Shown: positions 24,436 to 33,592, counted from the first letter of the stretch. The stretch is 64,000 nucleotides of DNA from Cochlodiniinecator piscidefendens (GCF_011326755.1 NZ_JAAOIE010000003.1:186001-250000), one strand, 5' to 3'. Program-made: numbers and translations. Notes: generated by a model not told the origin, from the letters alone.

Positions 24436-25289
24436 TGCATAAATGGATGCAGTCCATAGTTGTTGGCGGTGCCCTGAGTGTCATGCTCACAACCCCGCTG
24501 TACGCTTATGCGCCTGAAATTTCTTTGCGTCCGTTGCCGCGTCCGCAATCCACATCGGGTGAGGGAACTGGCCTGTCAGGTCCGCCGTCTGATATTGGCG
24601 CTGTCATTCTCAATCCTTCTGTTCCAGGTGTTGTACGTTCTTTGATACCGAACCCGCGTCCTAGAAATTTTGGACGTCTCGTTGAACGCGCACAGCGGCG
24701 GGCTGATCGGCTTGAACGCCGTCAATCTCGCGAAGCAGAACGTACACGTGCATCCTACACTCAAAGTGGTTCTGTGTGTGGTGATCCGCGTATCCGAGGC
24801 GAAGAAATTGCACCAATCGCAGGGCGACTTCAGGGGTGTGGGTTGAGTAACCCCGTCCGGGTAACGGAAATTGATGGAGTGACTCTAAGTCAAGCTGCGA
24901 CGATTAACTGCGAAACTGCCGAGGCATTGCGCGACTGGATTATTGACGGTGTTCGTCCGGCTGTTGGTTCGCAAGGCGGCGGCGTGAGTTCGTTGCGTAT
25001 TGTTGCCCATTATGCGTGTCGAACACGTAACAATCGGGCCGGGGCGCGTATTTCTGAACATGGGCGCGGGCGTGCTGTTGATGTAGCCGCAATTAACTTG
25101 GTGGATGGTTCTGCACTTAGGGTGCTCACGGGATGGCGCGACCGAAGTCAACGTCGGGCATTGCGCGCTATGCATGCAGCAGCCTGCGGCCCTTTTGGGA
25201 CGGTGCTTGGCCCCGATTCAGATCGACATCATCAGGATCATTTCCATTTTGATACCGCTTCTTATCGTAGCGGGCCATATTGTCGTTAG
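24435..25289 (+). CDS. Extensin-like C-terminal domain protein, exported
   Basis: A 284-residue protein. A signal peptide covers about residues 1-26, then a proline-rich and arginine-rich linker to about 110, then the extensin-like_C domain: CGDPRIRGEEIAPI, INCETAEALRDWI, HYACRTRNNR, SEHGRGRAVDVAAI and HHQDHFHFD. The His/Asp pattern (RAVDVAA, HQDHFHFD) resembles D-Ala-D-Ala peptidase zinc sites, so peptidoglycan hydrolysis or binding is plausible but unproven for this family. It is coupled to the tyrC stop codon (TAATG); linkage to aromatic synthesis may be positional only. Confidence 0.8.
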   Translation: MHKWMQSIVVGGALSVMLTTPLYAYAPEISLRPLPRPQSTSGEGTGLSGPPSDIGAVILNPSVPGVVRSLIPNPRPRNFGRLVERAQRRADRLERRQSREAERTRASYTQSGSVCGDPRIRGEEIAPIAGRLQGCGLSNPVRVTEIDGVTLSQAATINCETAEALRDWIIDGVRPAVGSQGGGVSSLRIVAHYACRTRNNRAGARISEHGRGRAVDVAAINLVDGSALRVLTGWRDRSQRRALRAMHAAACGPFGTVLGPDSDRHHQDHFHFDTASYRSGPYCR

Positions 25290-25292
25290 GTG

Positions 25293-26225
25293 TTAAAACC
25301 TCGGGGCGCTCCCTAAGTCAAACGGACCAAACGCAATGCGGCCATTTTGAAAGAGCAATGGCAGTTCGAGAATATCGTTCTCATTTTCAAGAGCAGCAAA
25401 GGCACCTTCCCATCCGGGTTGGACGACGCCGGTATGCACCAATCCGGCAAAGGCAGCCCGCCACTGTTCGATTTCCGCGGTAAGTGTTCCGGCCCCATAA
25501 CCATTGATGTCGCGTGTCAGCATACCTGTCAAAGTCATGGACGCGGGGCCCCACTGGATGCGCGCAGTATTGATGGAAACTTCGGTGAGTTCCGGTAAGG
25601 CATTCGCTAAGGCGATTTGGCTGTTGAACTGCGCCGTTAGGCCAAGCGTGGCTGTTACATTGTTGCCAAGGGGGGGGAGGCTTTCTGGTAGGCTGAGATT
25701 GGGCAGTTGGACAGAAAGGTCATAGGCGTTTGCTTGCCCGGGTGTTTGGCGCAAAGCCACAGCTGCATTTTGAACTTGGATTGGTTCTTGTTCTAATGAC
25801 GCGATGGTCAACCCTTCTGCGGCCCATTGGAACCGATCAATTACGAGATGAGTGCTCGGTTCCAAAATCAGGCTGGCGCGCATGTCTTCACTGTTTACAG
25901 CCAGCGCGGTGCCATCGACGATGATGCTTTGTGTGCTGGGCCAAACCGCGATGATGTGATTAGGCTTATAGGATAGCGCAAATATCTGGAAGAACGGAGC
26001 GCGCCATTCGAATTGGTCATTGGCAATGCGGACGTCTTCGATTGTTGTGTCAAATCGGTTGGGTATGCCCTGCGTGCGAAGCTCGGAATACTCCGCCACG
26101 ACGCCGTTCGAAGCTGCGTCTTCGAACCATTGTTTAAATCCACGTTCAATGGCCGTTGATCCGACAAACCAATATCCGGTCCAGCCGACGGTGAACACAA
26201 TCAACAAAGTCATCAATACGCGCAT
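25293..26225 (-). CDS. DUF2125 domain protein
   Basis: A 310-residue protein with an N-terminal membrane anchor or uncleaved signal (MRVLMTLLIVFTVGWTGYWF) and a periplasmic beta-rich domain of the DUF2125 type: RGIPNRFDT-like QGIPNRFDTTIEDVRI, FEWRAPFFQIFALSYKPNH, and repeated strands to the end. The family is typical of Alphaproteobacteria and has no known biochemical role; its shape resembles envelope lipid-binding or AsmA-like proteins, which is only a guess. Convergent with the extensin-like gene, with 3 nt between stops. Confidence 0.75.
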   Translation of the reverse strand: MRVLMTLLIVFTVGWTGYWFVGSTAIERGFKQWFEDAASNGVVAEYSELRTQGIPNRFDTTIEDVRIANDQFEWRAPFFQIFALSYKPNHIIAVWPSTQSIIVDGTALAVNSEDMRASLILEPSTHLVIDRFQWAAEGLTIASLEQEPIQVQNAAVALRQTPGQANAYDLSVQLPNLSLPESLPPLGNNVTATLGLTAQFNSQIALANALPELTEVSINTARIQWGPASMTLTGMLTRDINGYGAGTLTAEIEQWRAAFAGLVHTGVVQPGWEGAFAALENENDILELPLLFQNGRIAFGPFDLGSAPRF

Positions 26226-26289
26226 CTTGGGGTCTTTCCTGTTGGGCTTATTTGGTGTTTATAACGGTTAAACAAAAAGGACCAGTGAT

Positions 26290-26829
26290 ATGGGAACAGC
26301 GCCGTTTTGGGTCTTTGGATATGGCTCGCTCGTGTGGAATCCGGGATTTCCCTATAAGGACCGCCAGATCGCGCGGCTTGACGGATTTCATCGTAGTTTC
26401 TGTATGTTATCCATCCATCACCGTGGCTCCGAAGAGGAACCAGGGCTTGTTTTAGCGCTTGATAAAGTGCGGGACGGGTATTGTGATGGGGTGGCGTTTT
26501 ACGTTGGGGAAGAGGATGCAGAGGAAACGCTGCAGGCGCTGCGTGAACGAGAACTGATTTCATCTGCCTACCTTGAGGCAGAGCTGCCGCTGACGTTCAG
26601 AGACGGGCGCGAAGTGCAGGCGGTAACCTATATTATGGACCCAAATCACGTGCAATATTGCGGGGGAATGTCGCTTGAAAAACAAGCAGAAATCATCGCA
26701 AAAGCCGTGGGTGGACGGGGCCCCAATACCGAATATCTATATAACACGGCAGAGCATTTAGAAGAGATCGGCCTAAAGGATGACGACCTGCATTGGCTGA
26801 TGGAACGGGTGCGAGAATTAACCAAATAA
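26290..26829 (+). CDS. Gamma-glutamylcyclotransferase, ChaC-like
   Basis: A 179-residue cytosolic enzyme of the ChaC/GCG family, which cleaves glutathione to 5-oxoproline and Cys-Gly. The N-terminal WVFGYGSLVWNPGF is the substrate-binding YGSL motif; FHRSFCMLSIHHRG, REL..SAYLE with the catalytic glutamate (ERELISSAYLE) and the HVQYCGGMSLEKQAEII ending agree with ChaC. Divergent from the DUF2125 gene by 64 nt. Confidence 0.88.
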   Translation: MGTAPFWVFGYGSLVWNPGFPYKDRQIARLDGFHRSFCMLSIHHRGSEEEPGLVLALDKVRDGYCDGVAFYVGEEDAEETLQALRERELISSAYLEAELPLTFRDGREVQAVTYIMDPNHVQYCGGMSLEKQAEIIAKAVGGRGPNTEYLYNTAEHLEEIGLKDDDLHWLMERVRELTK

Positions 26830-26845
26830 ACGGCAAAAACAGGCA

Positions 26846-26867
26846 TATGGTTTTTATGCATACGATT
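26846..26867. repeat. 22-bp dispersed repeat, copy 1
   Basis: These 22 bases recur identically at 53684-53705. The core is the palindrome TATGCATA (26855-26862) preceded by GGTTTT. Copy 1 lies after chaC and about 96 nt before the HEPN-like gene. Identity over 22 bp in two intergenic regions suggests a shared binding site or a small repeat family. Confidence 0.7.
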
Positions 26868-26962
26868 GTGTGATTTGATGTAGCTAATTAAAGCCTTTGA
26901 CTTTCCTGCTAATGAGCCACTTACTTTCATAGATCGAAACCATGCAGGGTTTTAGGGGTGTT

Positions 26963-27478
26963 ATGTGTGCAAGTATGAGAACCGCTATTCGGTTAGGTGA
27001 ATCTTCAACTGCTATCCTTCAAAGAGTAAAGAATTTCGATGATGAGCATATCTTCGAAAAAGAAGGCTGGAATTTGAGGGCGCATATTGGAATAGAACCT
27101 ATGCTTTTGGCTCTTTCAATGGAGTTGGCATTGAAGGCTTGGTATGTGTTTGATCATGATACATCCAAGGCTATTAGATCGCATAACCTTTCGAAGTTGT
27201 TCGAAGCGTTGAAACCTGAGAGCAAAGAAAAACTAAATTCCGAGTTCAAACGGTCTGTTGCTCCTTTTCACCCAGATATTGCCATTAATTATGGAATTGA
27301 GACTATTTTGTTTCAACACGCCAATGCTTTTGTCGATTGGCGATATCTCCACGAACCTCTCAAAGGTGGTATTAGCTTCAATTCCACCGTCTTCGTAGCG
27401 ACGCTAGAAATGGTCCTTTGCGAATTCAACAAACTTTATAGGATTGAGAAAATTCAACCAGCTTGCTCCCCAATGTGA
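26963..27478 (+). CDS. Unknown protein with possible HEPN-like helical domain
   Basis: A protein of about 171 residues with no signal peptide or membrane segment. IEPMLLALSMELALKAWYVF followed by RSHNLSKLFEALK looks like the core helices of HEPN-type domains (Glu-Leu-x-x-Lys helix, then His-Asn-Leu). The usual catalytic R-x4-6-H is not certain; RYLH in the last third is a weak candidate. AGGGG before ATG 26963 favours this start over 26942. Its DNA is visibly richer in A and T than neighbouring genes, suggesting transfer. HEPN proteins are often RNases or toxin partners, but no toxin-antitoxin partner is visible here. Confidence 0.45.
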   Translation: MCASMRTAIRLGESSTAILQRVKNFDDEHIFEKEGWNLRAHIGIEPMLLALSMELALKAWYVFDHDTSKAIRSHNLSKLFEALKPESKEKLNSEFKRSVAPFHPDIAINYGIETILFQHANAFVDWRYLHEPLKGGISFNSTVFVATLEMVLCEFNKLYRIEKIQPACSPM

Positions 27479-27620
27479 TTTTATATTCGAGTTTTAATCC
27501 AGAAATGTTGTCTTTGCTGCGTAGGGAACAACAGCAATTCCCTTTTCCCGTCTTTCCTGTTGGCGAAATTCGATCTTGGCACTAACGTGTGCGTAACAAC
27601 AAAAGATCGGGGATAGCCTA

Positions 27621-28805
27621 ATGGCCGAGCAGACGCACACAGAGGCGCAGCCGTTTTTCTCTCAGCCTGTGCAGCAGGTCATATTGATGCTTTCGGTACT
27701 GGGGCTTGTGAGCTTTGGCGCGTATTTCGCGTTGCCACAGGTGGCGCCGGTGTTTTTATCAAATCCGCTGTTAAATGGGTTCATTGTTCTGGTGTTCGTC
27801 ATCGGGGTGTTTGCCTGTTTCTGGCAGGTCATTCAATTGATCTATTCGGTGAACTGGATCGAAAGCTTTGTCGCGGAGCGTTCCGGCGCGCCGGTGACTG
27901 TAGCGCCGCGTTTGCTTGCGCCTTTGGCGGCGCTGTTGCGGTCCCGCGGGGCAAAATCGCAGATCAGTTCAACTTCAAGCGGGTCGATTTTGGATTCTGT
28001 TGCAACGCGGATTGATGAAGCGCGCGATATTACCCGGTATTTGGTGAATTTGCTGATTTTCCTCGGGTTGTTGGGGACGTTTTATGGTCTTGCGACAACG
28101 GTGCCTGCGGTGGTGGATACGATCCGGTCGCTGGCTCCGACGGAAGGCGAAAGCGGTATGCAGGTCTTTGGCCGCTTGATGAGCGGGCTAGAGCGGCAGC
28201 TGGGCGGCATGGGCACTGCGTTTGCGTCGTCTTTGCTGGGCCTTGCAGGGTCTTTGGTTGTTGGATTGTTGGAATTGTTCGCCAGCCACGGGCAAAACAG
28301 ATTTTACCGCGAATTGGAAGAATGGTTGTCGACAATCACGCGGGTTGGTTTTGCATCTGGGGATGATGAGGGCGGCGCGACAGGGCAAATTGCGGCGGTT
28401 CTGGATCACATGTCAGAGCAAATGGAAAGCATGCAAGCGATGTTCACGCAGTCTGATGTTACGCGTTCAATTGTGGATGAAAAGCTGGGTATGCTGGCCG
28501 TGGCGATGGAAAAGCTGGCGTATGGGGCGCAGGGTGATAACGCGACATTGCAGGCGTTAAACCGGATTGCGGACGGGCAAGAGGCGCTGGGCCAGATGTT
28601 TGCGCAGCATTCGGGTGGGGACAATTCCCCGGCGTCTGTCGATGCCGAGAGCCGGATGCGGTTGCGGTCGATCGATGTGCAATTGCTGCGTATCCTTGAG
28701 GAAATGTCAGCCGGGCGGCAGGAAAGCATTGCGGACTTGCGGGCGGAGCTTGGGCAATTGACTGCGGCGGTACGAGGATTGACTGAACCGGGGAGTCGCG
28801 GCTGA
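27621..28805 (+). CDS. MotA/TolQ/ExbB-type proton channel family protein
   Basis: A 394-residue inner-membrane protein. Two membrane segments at about residues 20-38 and 50-75 and a further pair at about 138-160 and 195-222 enclose the MotA/ExbB domain (TRYLVNLLIFLGLLGTFYGL, GMGTAFASSLLGLAGSLVVG). The C-terminal 130 residues are a cytoplasmic helical tail. TolQ itself is encoded elsewhere in this window, so this is a separate channel. It is coupled by TGATG to a large OmpA/MotB-like protein; the pair presumably turns ion flow into force on the cell wall. Confidence 0.85.
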   Translation: MAEQTHTEAQPFFSQPVQQVILMLSVLGLVSFGAYFALPQVAPVFLSNPLLNGFIVLVFVIGVFACFWQVIQLIYSVNWIESFVAERSGAPVTVAPRLLAPLAALLRSRGAKSQISSTSSGSILDSVATRIDEARDITRYLVNLLIFLGLLGTFYGLATTVPAVVDTIRSLAPTEGESGMQVFGRLMSGLERQLGGMGTAFASSLLGLAGSLVVGLLELFASHGQNRFYRELEEWLSTITRVGFASGDDEGGATGQIAAVLDHMSEQMESMQAMFTQSDVTRSIVDEKLGMLAVAMEKLAYGAQGDNATLQALNRIADGQEALGQMFAQHSGGDNSPASVDAESRMRLRSIDVQLLRILEEMSAGRQESIADLRAELGQLTAAVRGLTEPGSRG

Positions 28806-30814
28806 TGGCTCTTTCACGGCGCTCTGGGCAACGGTTTCAGGCGGCGATCTGGCCGGGTTTTGTTGATGCGATGACGGCGCTTTTGCTGGTGCTGATGTTT
28901 GTGCTGACCATTTTTATGGTCGTGCAGTTTGTATTGCGAGAAACGATCACCGGGCAGGAAACGGAGCTGGATGAACTGACGTCGCAGATCGTTGGGCTGG
29001 CGGATGCCTTGGGGTTAGAGCGCAGCAACCGTGCGCGGCTTGAGGATGATCTAACACAGTTGAGCGCAACTTTGACCACGGCCCGCGCCGAGGGCGAGGC
29101 CCAAGCAGCTTTGATCGCGCAATTGCGGGGGCAGGCGGCGGAGCAAGCGGCCGCGTTGGCGGAGGGTGCGGCTCAGATTTCAGCGTTTGAAACGCAGGTG
29201 GCAGCGTTGATTGCGCAACGCGATGGGGCGCTTGAGGTGAATGCGCAACAGACAGCAACGATTGCCGATTTGGAAGGCGCACAAGCGGAATTGATTTCGA
29301 GCCAAGAGGCGCTGCAACTGGCGCTTGCGCAAATCCGGGATGAGGTGGATCTGCAAACCGAAGAGGCGCGTTTAGCGGCGGCGCGGCGTGAAGCGCTTGA
29401 GGCTTTGGTTGTGGATTTAACAACCGAAGCCGAAGAGAGCAGCGCGCGTATTTTGGAATTGGATTCTGAAAATGCTGCGTTGACGGTTCAATTGACGGAG
29501 GAAGAGGCCGCGCGGATCGAAGCCGCGCGTGCGGCAGAAGCCTTGCGTGCAGACCTGAGTGCAGAGGAAGCGGCGCGGTTGGCACTGGATGCACAGACGG
29601 CGCAGTTGCAGGTACAGCTGACTGCGGAGGAACAAGCGCGATTGGTTGAAGCTGCCGCAGCAGAGGCATTACGGGCACGTTTACAGGACGCTGACGCGGA
29701 ACTGACGGCGATGACCTTGGCGCTTGAGGAACAGCGAGCAGAGGCGGAAGAAACGCTAACGCTGCTCGCGGCGGCAAATGCGACGCGCGATAGTTTGGAT
29801 TTGGATTTGGCTGAGGCCATGATCGCACTTGAGGCCTTGCGCATCACCGAGGAGGATCTGACCGCAGCGCGTGCTGAATTGGCGCAACTGGAAGAAGTTG
29901 AGCGAGCCTTGGTTCTAGAGCGGGCAAGGTTGCAGGAGGGGCAGGCCGATACGGATGCACAGTTGGCAGAGGCGCTTGCGGCGCGATTGGCCGCTGAAAC
30001 CCGTGAAACAGGATTGCTGAGCAATCGCGAACAACAGGCCGTATTGCTGTCCACTGCAAACCAAGCGCTGTCGGAAGCTGAGGCGCAGAACGCAGAAAGC
30101 CAGCGTGAGGTTGCCCTGTTAAATGAACAGGTCGCGGCGCTGCGTGGGCAAATCGGAGCGTTACAGAATATTCTGGACGAAGCGGCTGCGCGTGACGCGG
30201 GCAATAACGTGCAAATTGATGCACTGGGGAACCAATTGAACGCCGCCCTTGCGCAGGTCGCATCAGAAGAACGTCGCCGCCGCGAGTTGGAAGAGGCTGA
30301 ACGTATTCGTGCGGAGGCTGAGGCGGCGCGCTTGGCGGATGAGGCGCTGAACCTTGAGCAATTCCGGTCTGAGTTTTTTGGACGCTTACGCGAGGTTCTG
30401 GGCAATCAAGAAGGCGTGCGCATCGAGGGCGACCGCTTTGTGTTTGCGTCTGAGGTTCTGTTCCCGCCGGGTGGTTTTGATCTGTCAGTGGCGGGGCGAG
30501 GCGAAATCACCAAGGTTGCTGAGATACTGCGCAACGTGGCAGGGGAAATCCCGCCGGAGATCAACTGGGTGATCCGGGTCGATGGTCATACTGATAATGT
30601 GCCATTGTCTGGGACGGGTCGTTACCGCAACAACTGGGAACTTAGCCAGGGGCGCGCGTTGTCTGTGGTGCAGTATATGATTGATGAATTGAATTTCCCC
30701 CCGGATCGTTTGGCAGCAACCGGGTTTGGGGAGCATCAACCGATCAGTCTTGAGGACAGCGAAGCTGGGCGCGCCCAAAATCGGCGGATCGAATTGAAAC
30801 TCACGGAACAATAG
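28805..30814 (+). CDS. MotB-like membrane protein with long coiled coil and OmpA domain
   Basis: A 669-residue protein. One membrane helix (FVDAMTALLLVLMFVLTIFM, about residues 18-40) carries the Asp typical of MotB/ExbD ion sites. Residues about 45-525 are nearly continuous Ala/Glu/Leu/Gln-rich coiled coil, and the C-terminus is an OmpA peptidoglycan-binding domain (VRVDGHTDNVPL-like IRVDGHTDNVPLSG, NWELSQGRALSVVQYM, TGFGEHQP). The single helix near the N-terminus and coupling with the MotA-like gene show a stator-like complex with an unusually long periplasmic stalk. Not flagellar in context. Long antisense frames over the coiled coil are artefacts of its Ala/Glu codons. Confidence 0.85.
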   Translation: MALSRRSGQRFQAAIWPGFVDAMTALLLVLMFVLTIFMVVQFVLRETITGQETELDELTSQIVGLADALGLERSNRARLEDDLTQLSATLTTARAEGEAQAALIAQLRGQAAEQAAALAEGAAQISAFETQVAALIAQRDGALEVNAQQTATIADLEGAQAELISSQEALQLALAQIRDEVDLQTEEARLAAARREALEALVVDLTTEAEESSARILELDSENAALTVQLTEEEAARIEAARAAEALRADLSAEEAARLALDAQTAQLQVQLTAEEQARLVEAAAAEALRARLQDADAELTAMTLALEEQRAEAEETLTLLAAANATRDSLDLDLAEAMIALEALRITEEDLTAARAELAQLEEVERALVLERARLQEGQADTDAQLAEALAARLAAETRETGLLSNREQQAVLLSTANQALSEAEAQNAESQREVALLNEQVAALRGQIGALQNILDEAAARDAGNNVQIDALGNQLNAALAQVASEERRRRELEEAERIRAEAEAARLADEALNLEQFRSEFFGRLREVLGNQEGVRIEGDRFVFASEVLFPPGGFDLSVAGRGEITKVAEILRNVAGEIPPEINWVIRVDGHTDNVPLSGTGRYRNNWELSQGRALSVVQYMIDELNFPPDRLAATGFGEHQPISLEDSEAGRAQNRRIELKLTEQ

Positions 30815-30850
30815 CTTTCCACTTGGTCAAAAGAGGCGTAAGGCGGAGGA

Positions 30851-32089
30851 ATGAAAAGCATTCCTTTTGATCAAGCTGGGCAGCTCCCCCTGTGGCGCAG
30901 ACCTATTACATTGTTGTTTGTCATGGCAGCGGCGATGCCAATTGCCTTTTCAACTTGGTCGGCTTTGTTAAATAACTTTGTTATTGAAGCGGCAAGCTTT
31001 GAGGGGGCTGATATTGGCCTTCTGCATACTGTGCGCGAAATTCCGGGGTTTTTGGCGGTTGGCGTCATTGCCATTCTGCTGTTTGTGCGGGAACAGGTTT
31101 TATGGATCGTGTCGCTTGCGCTTTTGGCTTGTGCGACGGCTGTGACGGCGTGGTTTCCCAGCCTAGGTGGCATTTTGACCATCACGATGGTGAGCTCAAT
31201 CGGGTTTCACTATTATGAAACGGTGAACCAGTCGCTTCAGCTCCAATGGTTGGACAAAGACAAAGCGCCGCAAATGCTGGGGTGGATACGATCCGCCAGC
31301 GCGGGGGCGACATTGGTGGCCTATCTGTTGCTGGTGTTGACGTGGGAACATTTCGATCTGTCTTATAACTTTGTTTATTTGGTGTCTGGCGGGTTAACAT
31401 TGGCGATCGCTGCGTTTTGTTATTTTGCGTATCCGCGGTTTGAGGCAAAGACGCCCCAGCATCGCAGCTTGATACTGCGCAAGCGGTATTGGCTTTATTA
31501 TCTTTTGCAGTTTTTCGCGGGCGCGCGTCGGCAGATATTTGTGGTATTCGCGGGTTTCATGATGGTTGAGCGTTTTGGCTTTGAGGTGCATGAGATTACC
31601 TCGCTCTATCTGATCAACCTTGTCGCCAACATGATCTTTGCCCCGTTTGTCGGCAAAGCTGTAGCGTATTTTGGAGAACGCCGCGCGCTGATCTTTGAAT
31701 ATGTCGGGTTGATCTTGGTGTTTGCGGCCTATGGCGGGATCTACATGTTCTACTGGGGATGGATCATTGCCTCGGCTCTGTATGTCATCGATCACATGCT
31801 GTTTTCACTGGCCTTGGCGCTCAAAACCTATTTCCAGAAAATCGCGGATCCCGCCGATATCGCGCCAACGGCGGCGGTGGCGTTTACGATCAATCATATC
31901 GCGGCGGTGTTTTTGCCTGTGCTGATGGGGCTGTTGTGGATGGTGTCACCGGCATATGTGTTTTTGCTGGCAGCTGGGATTGCCTGTGGATCGTTGGTTT
32001 TGTCATTGTTGATCCCGCGTAACCCTGAACCCGGTAATGAAACCGTTTTAAGTAAGTTTCGGGCGCCGCAAGTACATCCACATGCTTGA
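30851..32089 (+). CDS. MFS transporter
   Basis: A 412-residue polytopic membrane protein with about twelve hydrophobic segments in two halves. The sequence begins WRRPITLLFVMAAAMPIAFS; FVREQVLWIV lies between the second and third helices, and a charged central loop (YPRFEAKTPQHRSLILRKR) separates the halves. The pattern is that of the major facilitator superfamily. No substrate-specific motif is recognised. It follows the OmpA-like gene by 36 nt and has GGAGG ahead of its ATG, so it may be co-transcribed with that pair. Confidence 0.75.
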   Translation: MKSIPFDQAGQLPLWRRPITLLFVMAAAMPIAFSTWSALLNNFVIEAASFEGADIGLLHTVREIPGFLAVGVIAILLFVREQVLWIVSLALLACATAVTAWFPSLGGILTITMVSSIGFHYYETVNQSLQLQWLDKDKAPQMLGWIRSASAGATLVAYLLLVLTWEHFDLSYNFVYLVSGGLTLAIAAFCYFAYPRFEAKTPQHRSLILRKRYWLYYLLQFFAGARRQIFVVFAGFMMVERFGFEVHEITSLYLINLVANMIFAPFVGKAVAYFGERRALIFEYVGLILVFAAYGGIYMFYWGWIIASALYVIDHMLFSLALALKTYFQKIADPADIAPTAAVAFTINHIAAVFLPVLMGLLWMVSPAYVFLLAAGIACGSLVLSLLIPRNPEPGNETVLSKFRAPQVHPHA

Positions 32090-32140
32090 CGTGCTTCTGT
32101 GTGCTGGGTATCCGGCGCGTGACCTCTGAAAGGATACCCC

Positions 32141-33010
32141 ATGCCGACCTTTACCGCTTTGACCACTTTGACAGGAAAATCCGCTGCTGAGCAACTCGGC
32201 GAAGCGATGGAACGTCTGAACCCAGAACCGACAGGGGTTGGGGTGTTTGAGGTCGAAGATGGCTCTGGTCTGTATGAAGTAGGGGGATATTTTATCGAAG
32301 CCCCAGACGAGGCAGGATTGGCGTTGTTGGCGGTAGCGTTCGATACGAAGCCGTTTGCTGTGTCTGAGCTGCCGGAAACAGATTGGGTGGCACATGTGCG
32401 TCGCGAACTTGCGCCGGTCGAGGCTGGGCGTTTCTTTGTATACGGTAGCCATGATGCGGACAAAGTGCCTGACGATTGCATTCCGCTTTTGATCGAGGCG
32501 GCGATGGCGTTTGGTACTGGGCATCATGGAACGACGTTGGGTTGCTTGCGGGCGCTTGATACACTCGCGAAGGATGGGTTCGTGGGGGATAAAGTTGCGG
32601 ACGTTGGTTGCGGTACAGCTGTTTTGGCGATGGCTGCGGCGCGTATCTGGCCTAACCCTGTATATGCCAGCGATATTGACGAGGTGGCCGTTGATGTCGC
32701 GGTGGCCAATGCGAAGGCAAATGACCTGAACGATCGCATCATTTGCTGCGAAGCGGCGGGTTTTGATAATCCTGTTCTGACAGATGCTGCCCCATATGAT
32801 TTGGTTTTCGCCAATATTTTAAAGGGCCCATTGATTGGCCTTGCGCCAGATATGGCTGAAAACATCCGCCCTGATGGTTATGCGATTCTGTCTGGAATCC
32901 TCAATGAGCAGGCTGATGAGGTGATCGACGTTTATGCACGAAATGGCTTCAATCTTATCAAAAGAGATGAAATTGTTGAGTGGACCACCCTTACTTTACG
33001 TCAAAACTAG
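32141..33010 (+). CDS. prmA: Ribosomal protein L11 methyltransferase
   Basis: A 289-residue SAM-dependent enzyme methylating lysines and the N-terminus of L11. AFGTGHHGTTLGCLRALD and VADVGCGTAVLAMAAARIW form the SAM-binding motif I region; DLVFANILKGPLI corresponds to the N-P/I-L motif near the catalytic site. The N-terminal 110 residues are the L11-recognition domain. GAAAGG precedes ATG 32141. It stands alone, 50 nt after the MFS gene. Confidence 0.88.
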   Translation: MPTFTALTTLTGKSAAEQLGEAMERLNPEPTGVGVFEVEDGSGLYEVGGYFIEAPDEAGLALLAVAFDTKPFAVSELPETDWVAHVRRELAPVEAGRFFVYGSHDADKVPDDCIPLLIEAAMAFGTGHHGTTLGCLRALDTLAKDGFVGDKVADVGCGTAVLAMAAARIWPNPVYASDIDEVAVDVAVANAKANDLNDRIICCEAAGFDNPVLTDAAPYDLVFANILKGPLIGLAPDMAENIRPDGYAILSGILNEQADEVIDVYARNGFNLIKRDEIVEWTTLTLRQN

Positions 33011-33129
33011 TGAAAATTAACGATAAGTCCTGATAAACTTGGTTTCAAATACCGTCTGAAGTATTCTCATCTAAAGCTTTCCGCGCAGCTGTTGCGCAAT
33101 TTGTATTAGGTAAGGATGTGGAGGACGCT

Positions 33130-33480
33130 ATGGCAGACACCAATCTTCATGAGTTTGAGAACCGGGTGCGTGGTATCCGGAAGTCACACCGTAAACGCGG
33201 GCGTGGTCATATTGCTGCGATTTTGGATGATGGACAGGTGGTGGTGTATTCCAACCGCCGCCCGGTGTCGCCGCTTTGGAAAAGCGTTGGTTTAATTACT
33301 TTGGCAATGCTGGTGCTTAAGGCGTCACTATTGGCTTACTATGGCACAGAGTCTTATGCAGATCGTGTTGAGTTGCTGCAGAGCGGCTCCGCGATTGATC
33401 AAATCGGTGCATTCGTCATGCAAGAAGATCCACTATCTGCTTGGGTATCGATCCAGATACGAGATCTTTTTCCATTATAA
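33130..33480 (+). CDS. Single-pass membrane protein of unknown function
   Basis: A 116-residue protein. The basic N-terminal 50 residues (RVRGIRKSHRKRGRGHIAAI) precede one membrane helix (WKSVGLITLAMLVLKASLLA, about 54-74) and a C-terminal tail of about 40 residues. GGAGG sits 6-7 nt before ATG 33130; GTG 33118 would overlap that site. No family recognised, though the arrangement looks like proteins conserved in Rhodobacterales. Followed by two terminator-like hairpins. Confidence 0.6.
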   Translation: MADTNLHEFENRVRGIRKSHRKRGRGHIAAILDDGQVVVYSNRRPVSPLWKSVGLITLAMLVLKASLLAYYGTESYADRVELLQSGSAIDQIGAFVMQEDPLSAWVSIQIRDLFPL

Positions 33481-33491
33481 GACGAACTTAA

Positions 33492-33515
33492 GGGGCTGAG
33501 GACAGTCCCTTTTTT
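33492..33515 (+). terminator. Intrinsic terminator
   Basis: GGGGCTG and CAGTCCC pair (one mismatch) around AGGA, then six Ts, 12 nt after the stop of the membrane protein gene. Confidence 0.65.
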
Positions 33516-33535
33516 GTTTCATTTCTAGTGAACAT

Positions 33536-33567
33536 AAAAAAGCTGCGCTTATTAAGCGCAGCTTTTT
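33536..33567. terminator. Bidirectional terminator between convergent genes
   Basis: A long perfect hairpin, AAGCTGCGCTTA with TAAGCGCAGCTT, flanked by A-run and T-run on either side, so it can work for both strands. It separates the membrane protein gene from the convergent DUF1127 gene. Confidence 0.85.
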
Positions 33568-33592
33568 CAACACAAGTGGGCCCGTTTACGTT

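Noticed and set aside
28947-30405. Two long minus-strand frames (293 and 305 codons)
   Set aside because: They arise from the Ala/Glu/Gln codon bias of the coiled-coil gene; the translations are Pro- or Ser/Ala-rich without motifs.
27621-30814. Zorya-type defence system (ZorA/ZorB)
   Set aside because: No ZorC, ZorD or ZorE gene is nearby, and the long coiled coil is in the OmpA-containing protein, not in the MotA-like one as in ZorA.
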